A stretch of DNA of 38,605 nt from assembly GCA_015680685.1 (NCBI GenBank), contig MNCI01034185.1, positions 1 to 38,605 on the forward strand. Reading direction: 5' to 3'. Positions 33,311 to 38,605 of this stretch are shown here, piece by piece. The notes beneath the pieces were generated by a model that did not search any database, was not told where the DNA came from, and saw only the letters and a program-made list of their open reading frames with translations. The position numbers and the translations under genes were made by a program. This DNA comes from Gnetum montanum. Lineage: Eukaryota; Streptophyta; Gnetopsida; Gnetales; Gnetaceae. The number at the start of each line of letters is the position of its first letter. Position 1 is the first letter of the stretch.

Positions 33311-33490
33311 TTCCTCGTTATTAAAGGTTTAGATGGCTATGGGTAAAGATTGATCTTTTAACAAAAGCATGGTTCAAATGGTAAGTATTTTTCCAACTTG
33401 ACTATGCTTTGTCAATAACAAGTCGCTCAAGTAATTAGCTCAAAAAGGTAAAAGGTTTGCTCATTTGAGTCACAATTGAGATATCATTAT

Positions 33491-33540
33491 ATTTCTCTAG
33501 AATTCGTATAATGTATATTTCTAGAATTCGTATAATGTAT
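33491..33540. repeat. Tandem duplication, unit 24-26 bp
   Basis: Copies at 33491-33516 and 33517-33540 share CTAGAATTCGTATAATGTAT; the first has two extra bases (CT). AT-rich slippage-type repeat. Confidence 0.9.
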
Positions 33541-33930
33541 ATTTTTAAAACAAAAATGATATGGGGTATAAGAAATTATATAAATTGGATCCCAAGCAAT
33601 GAATCGTAGTGCCTTAATCTTGACTATTACAAAAGGTATGCAGAATATGTTTCAAATTATAGACAATTATTGTCACTCATCTTGTCTTCAAGTGAATGTG
33701 GGTAAAACCAAATTGATGACCTAGGGGTACAAAAAATATCTATTATAACTTCTATTTTGAAGGTACCAATGTGTAAATAATAGATTCTTTTAAATATTTG
33801 GTTTTCAATTATATGAACAATTACATGTGGGGGAAGTGCATCGAAGAAATATTAGCATGAGGTTTCAAGGCCCTATATGCTTTCAAAAACAAGTGTAAGG
33901 ATTTAGGACTTTGGACTTTGAAGATCACAA

Positions 33931-34082
33931 AACAAATTTTTTAGGGGTGTTGGAACCCAAAATAATTGAAACATAAGTACAGCCCAAGATTTATAGAAGT
34001 TTATAACTCAATGCTACCTAGTAGAATTGAACCTATGACCCGTGAGATGAGCAGTGGGTATCCCCTATGCCCAACTATATGA
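33931..34082 (-). mobile_element. Candidate tRNA-derived SINE upstream of ZW10
   Basis: On the minus strand the element starts TCATATAGTTGGGCATAGGG (A-box-like) and carries a B-box-like GGTTCAATTCT 36 nt further on. It then has a body of about 70 bp and an A-rich end (CCCCTAAAAAATTT). A 7-bp direct repeat ATCACAA flanks it (33924-33930 and 34083-34089). The box spacing is right for a tRNA head. The short target duplication and weak A box limit confidence. Confidence 0.55.
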
Positions 34083-34089
34083 ATCACAA

Positions 34090-37000
34090 GCATGCACTAG
34101 CAATTTGGTCGAATTCCATGGACTTAGCTCCTAAGTGTGCCTATAAACAAAGACTATGACTAAAGGAAGTGTATGATCATTGTTTTCCTAACTCTCACTT
34201 GTGTATGCTCTTATGTATGGTTAAGTATGAATTAATGCATATGATATTTATTTATGTTTATATTGTTTTATATGTTTTTAGCCTAAGTGTTGGGTGGAAA
34301 GATGAATGGTTGATAATTAACTATTCTAACTATATAACAATTCTAAAGTTAACTATCCTAACATAAGTATTTGTACCCACTTCTTGTACACATCCTAAAC
34401 TTAGATTAATGCTATTGGGTTACTGAGTGATAATTACTAGGCATACCAAATGGTCACTGTTGGGATTGCCAAGTATTATACGTTATGCTTAAAGCAGTCA
34501 TACTTATGTGTTCATTATTGATTACTTTAGTTATTATAACATGGAGTGTAAATTGAGTTTAAAGTAAAGTGCTAATTAAGAGAGCTTAATCTAATATAAG
34601 TACTGCAATGAATGTTAGAAATCTCATCTTTATTGTCATTCACATCAAAGTATTCAAACACATGCTACTTGAATAAAGATTCATACAATCTTTTAATTCA
34701 CATTGTGGGCACTCAAATGAAAAATATTCTAACTTTAGAAAACAACAAACTATAAGAGCTTCGCTACATTACTGACTTAACATCTCATAAATGCAATGGG
34801 TATGTGCATTTATATAGTCTTGACTTGCATTTGCATTAATGCATTTGCGTTGACATATGTGACCATGCATCGACGGGGATATGTTGACAAAGCTACGTCA
34901 ACAAGGCTATGTCGATGCATGACCATTAATGCAGCTAGTCAAACTACGCTTCATCACTAGGGTTACCAGGCCAATACTCATACTCCTAAGCTAACACCTC
35001 ATTATTGGAAAATAAAATTTTTAGACTATCATCTGTCATACTATATTGTATGGATGTGTTGTTTGAGGAAACTCACCGCTAAACTTTGGAAAGATATTGA
35101 AATAGTGCAAAAAAAATTTCTTCTTAATGAGTTAAAAGTAAAGATGCAAATATGTTACTCAATGTTCTTATGTAAATGTGATTTATTATCTTTAGAAGCA
35201 AAAGCCTTGCGCTAATTCATTACGTACACTTGTAGCTTACATATCTTAAGATAAGACAAATTCCCTAAAGTAGTTATTGAGGATTCTAGAGACTATGGTT
35301 GGTATTTTCATGGAATGCCATGGTTGAGAAAAATGGAATATCTCTTGGGAAGATGGGTAACAAAATCCTAAGCATATTCACCAACTAGTCAAGTAGAAGG
35401 TTTTAACACATACATGGTCTAGTGTAGAAAGAAAGAGATAATTTTATTTACATCACATTATATCTAATAAACTAGATGCTAAAACTCCTTATCTTTCAAC
35501 TACTATTTCAATCAAGTATTGAGATGCTATCTGCAAGTGATGAAGCGTCAATAATGCAACTACATTGATGCATCTTAGGATGCATTGACACATGTGCGTT
35601 GATGCTAATCCTCCAAAGCCAATATAAGTGCACACACCAAATGCATTTTAGACACCATTTGATCACTTCTTTAGTCAAACTCTTGCAATTTTCTTTGTAG
35701 AACTTAGCAAAATTTTACCTCTGAGTGCCTACAGCGTGAATTGAATTGATTGTACAGAATTTTATTTACATGTAATATGTACCTAGACACAGTTGCATGA
35801 ATGGCAATAAAATTGAAATTTCTTCTATCCATTGTAGCACTTGTATTAGTTTAAGTTTATTTTTCAGTATTTTACTTTGAATGCAATTTACATTCTTATC
35901 TTTAAACATTTAATATTATAATTCATAAGTAATGTGAGTATAACCACTTCACACATGGTATGCTAATGCTTGGTAATGCTAGCAATCAACACTTGGGACA
36001 CCTAGCACTAAACACTAGGTAACCCATCAGTGTTATTATATGTGCAAGATGTGTACAAAAAGTGGGAATAGCTACTCCATGTTTAGGATAGTTTAATTAA
36101 TTAACTAGTAAAATTAAATATTGAACTCTACATTTATTTTAATTATTTTATAGATAAAGAAAAGAATACAAATTATAAAAATAAATATTTTACACATCAA
36201 TCACACTTAGCCATATGAACAAGTTCACATAAGTGATAATTGGGAAGACAACGACTAAGTCAACACACATTTTACTATCTAAGAATATAAGCCACTTATG
36301 TAAAAAAAGTCCATGGAATTCAATTGGATTATGCATATATGCTAGTCATTTGTATCGTTGAGCGTAGGAAATACCTGCTACTCATTAGCAAGCTTTGCTT
36401 AAGTTCTCATCATCTTAGAATTGAAAGTGTAAAATGGATTCAACTCCCCTGAGAAGGTGTTTCTCTAGCATGGTAATAATCATGTAAACTTTCTAATGGC
36501 TTATGTAGTAGCATTAATTATCTATTATCTATTGATGGGTTATACATAATGGGACACATTTTTCATAATGCATATTAGAAAAAACATTCCAATTTTACAA
36601 ATTAAAAAAATGCCTTCAATTTTAATTATATGCTTTTATTACAAAAACGTTATTTAAATTTTATACGTTAAATCATTATCTGTTAATGCTGGGAAAAATG
36701 CTCAATTTTAAGGTTTTTCATCAAATTAGAAATAACTTGGTTTAAATTGTTTCCATAATTTGAATGATGATGGATGATTTATATTTAAGGGAAAATAGAA
36801 GAACCCTACATTGATTAATTTAGTTGCTAAAAACTTTGTAACTAGGTTCTGTATGCTAAGGAGTATATCACCTTCTTAAAACCCAAGATTACCATTTATA
36901 TATGTAAAAGAAAAGTGGTTATTAATTAGTAGAACATTCAAAGTACATCACATGCTCAATACTAGTAGAAAACACTAAAAACAACAGAAAAAGCAAAAAC

Positions 37001-38521
37001 TTTCCAATTTTAGAGATGTCTGCTCATGTGTACAAGTTTACAATTAATACTTGAAAAAACCAAACAAGGAAAAGTAATTGTTAGCAAGGAGGTTGGTCTT
37101 AGTTCTAACAATATTTACATCACTTTCAATAGTTGTGCTTGAACTCAAAATATCAAAATAACTTGAGGTATCAATAGAAAGCTATGGTGAAGTACCAATA
37201 TTTGTAGAAACACTAAATTCATTACTAATTGAAGGTGCATATTTATCATTATCATTAATTTTCTACTTAATGTGAATTTTAAGTTGAGAATCTTTATCAT
37301 TAGATATAACCTACTTGTTAACATTATTTTTTATCTTTAAGTTAGCATTGTTCTTGGCAAACAAGAATGGGTTTTCCTTATGAGCTATATGTTCAAAATA
37401 ATTACTAGTTTTTATAGTATAAGAAAAAACATTCATAAAAGTTTCTATCGTCTCTAGTTTCTTAATTGTCATTTGATCATTCTTATCATTAACATTAACT
37501 TATTTTTTCATATCTTCAACTTCATATTGGTTTTTACTATTCTTAACCTCAATACATTTTTGTCTTTTCTTTAGTGTCTTCTTTATTGAGTAAAAAATGA
37601 CATATATTAAAAAAAATGTCCTTCATAATGACAAAAGCTATAAGAATTAGAAAGATTAGTGCTAGCACAAGTTTATGTCTTTGGTTCCACCAAGGCATAG
37701 ATACCCCCAAATAGCTTATATTAGTTTAAATGAGATAATTATCACCAAATCTATATTAATAGTCAAATCCTTCAAAGAAAGAATTATCTTGTATATAATT
37801 ATTAGCTTCCTCTTTCGACTATCTCTCAACATAACAATGAAAATATATAGCTTGCTACTCATTTAGCTCTAAATTCTACATAGTTAAGACATTGAATGAT
37901 GAAGTTTTATAGAATATGTCATTATTTCATTTTGAGCTATCTTCTAAAAACCTTCCCAAAGCTAAATTTCACAAAAGTTTTGCTAAATAGAGCAAGAATT
38001 TGAGATAGAAAATTTATTCATGAAGCTTAAAATTGCACTAAAGATGACATTAATTTTATACTAAACTAATTTAGAACTGACACTTACAGAAGCTATCCCA
38101 TTAAATTAGAATAGCAATAATAAGCTAAACTCGATATCCTAAAAAAATAACTTATGCCAAAACTTGTCATTCATCTAAATGTAGCTATGCATAATCTAAG
38201 TTAAACAAGTAAAGAAAATTATTTATTTCTAATACTAATTGAGAGAAAGCCAAAGGAGATAAGTGAAACCTATTTAGAAATCCATTAAAGGAAAATCTTT
38301 AAAAGCCTCTTCCAAAAAGTATATTCTTTATTCTTTTTTAAAAATATACTTAAAACTTTATATAGTAGCTTTTGGTAGTTACAACATCATGGCTTAATTA
38401 GTCTTACATTCTCTTCCTATAATTGCAAGTTTTTAGATAATCGCTCAATTTGCTAATAAGCTTTCTTCATCTTTTGGATCTGGAGCCCTTCTATTAGTGA
38501 TGAGACGTGGTTTGCGTTGGC
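34090..38521. other. AT-rich intergenic DNA, no gene recognised
   Basis: About 4.4 kb with no convincing coding region on either strand. Two places (about 34830-34930 and 35520-35610) share GCATTGAC/GCGTTGACATATGTG-like motifs and CpG-containing words, suggesting related repeat material, perhaps decayed LTR DNA. Near 37597-37643 the minus strand shows a faint zinc-knuckle-like string (FCHYEGHFFNIC) in a gag-like, stop-containing setting. The open frame at 37675-37866 looks like chance. Confidence 0.4.
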
Positions 38522-38543
38522 CGCGATATCGCGTACGCGATAT
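38522..38543. repeat. Overlapping CG-rich palindromes beside an assembly gap
   Basis: CGCGATATCGCG (38522-38533) and ATATCGCGTACGCGATAT (38526-38543) are both perfect palindromes. They overlap and stop exactly at the N at 38544. Such a CpG-dense run is out of character with the surrounding AT-rich DNA. Confidence 0.85.
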
Positions 38544-38544
38544 N
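38544..38544. other. Second single-N assembly gap
   Basis: One ambiguous base directly follows the 18-bp palindrome. By analogy with N768, where about 65 codons are missing, the true gap length may be much larger than one base. Confidence 0.6.
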
Positions 38545-38605
38545 TTGAACTAGCTTCCCGTGATTGAGTAATGTTTTTATAGCTTGATTTAACATATTTG
38601 GCTCT

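Noticed and set aside
33440-33485. Another tRNA-like head (TAGCTCAAAAAGGTAAAAGG)
   Set aside because: It resembles an A-box region, but the B box is poor and no direct repeats flank it.
1-38605. CRISPR arrays, operons, bacterial ribosome-binding sites
   Set aside because: This is plant nuclear DNA with spliced genes; the repeats seen are simple tandem duplications or transposable elements.

Overview
This window is nuclear DNA from a land plant. Two genes read clearly as plant-type proteins: a SEC13 WD40 protein and a ZW10/MIP1 vesicle-tethering subunit. Both are split by spliceosomal introns, and the surrounding DNA is AT-rich and full of decayed LINEs, tRNA-derived SINE-like elements and a Ty3/gypsy scrap. 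The long introns (one of 9.7 kb) and old, stop-riddled retroelements suggest a large-genome plant, possibly a gymnosperm, but the sequence alone does not fix the lineage.

Layout. 1-609: repeats and the SEC13 promoter (TATA at 427). 610-1897: SEC13 on +, two exons, with about 65 codons missing at a single N (768). 1898-12346: a gene-poor stretch with tandem duplications, a Ty3/gypsy RT fragment (4554-4910), an LTR-like promoter patch (about 5600-5917) and one possible small minus-strand gene (9603-9827) with its own TATA box. 12347-32969: ZW10/MIP1 on the minus strand. I could reconstruct all 14 exons (746 codons) from splice sites, reading frame and similarity to the plant family. Intron 8 (14752-24459) holds an RTE-type LINE that is itself interrupted by a roughly 6.4-kb L1-type LINE. 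Intron 3 holds a 729-bp GC-rich insertion with an 18-bp target-site duplication and a SINE-like element. Intron 2 holds a SINE with a 14-bp target-site duplication. 32970-38605: ZW10 upstream region, another SINE-like element (33931-34082), then about 4.5 kb of AT-rich DNA without a recognisable gene, ending near a second single-N gap beside an 18-bp palindrome.

Function. SEC13 is a COPII coat (and nuclear pore) scaffold for ER export. ZW10/MIP1 belongs to the ER tether that receives Golgi-to-ER vesicles. They converge tail to tail about 10.4 kb apart; both act in ER-Golgi traffic, but nothing in the sequence shows co-regulation. I found no CRISPR array, operon, rRNA or functional tRNA gene, and no convincing new biological system. 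The points most worth checking are the collapsed SEC13 locus, the non-canonical GC-AG intron in ZW10, and the well-delimited retroposon insertions.
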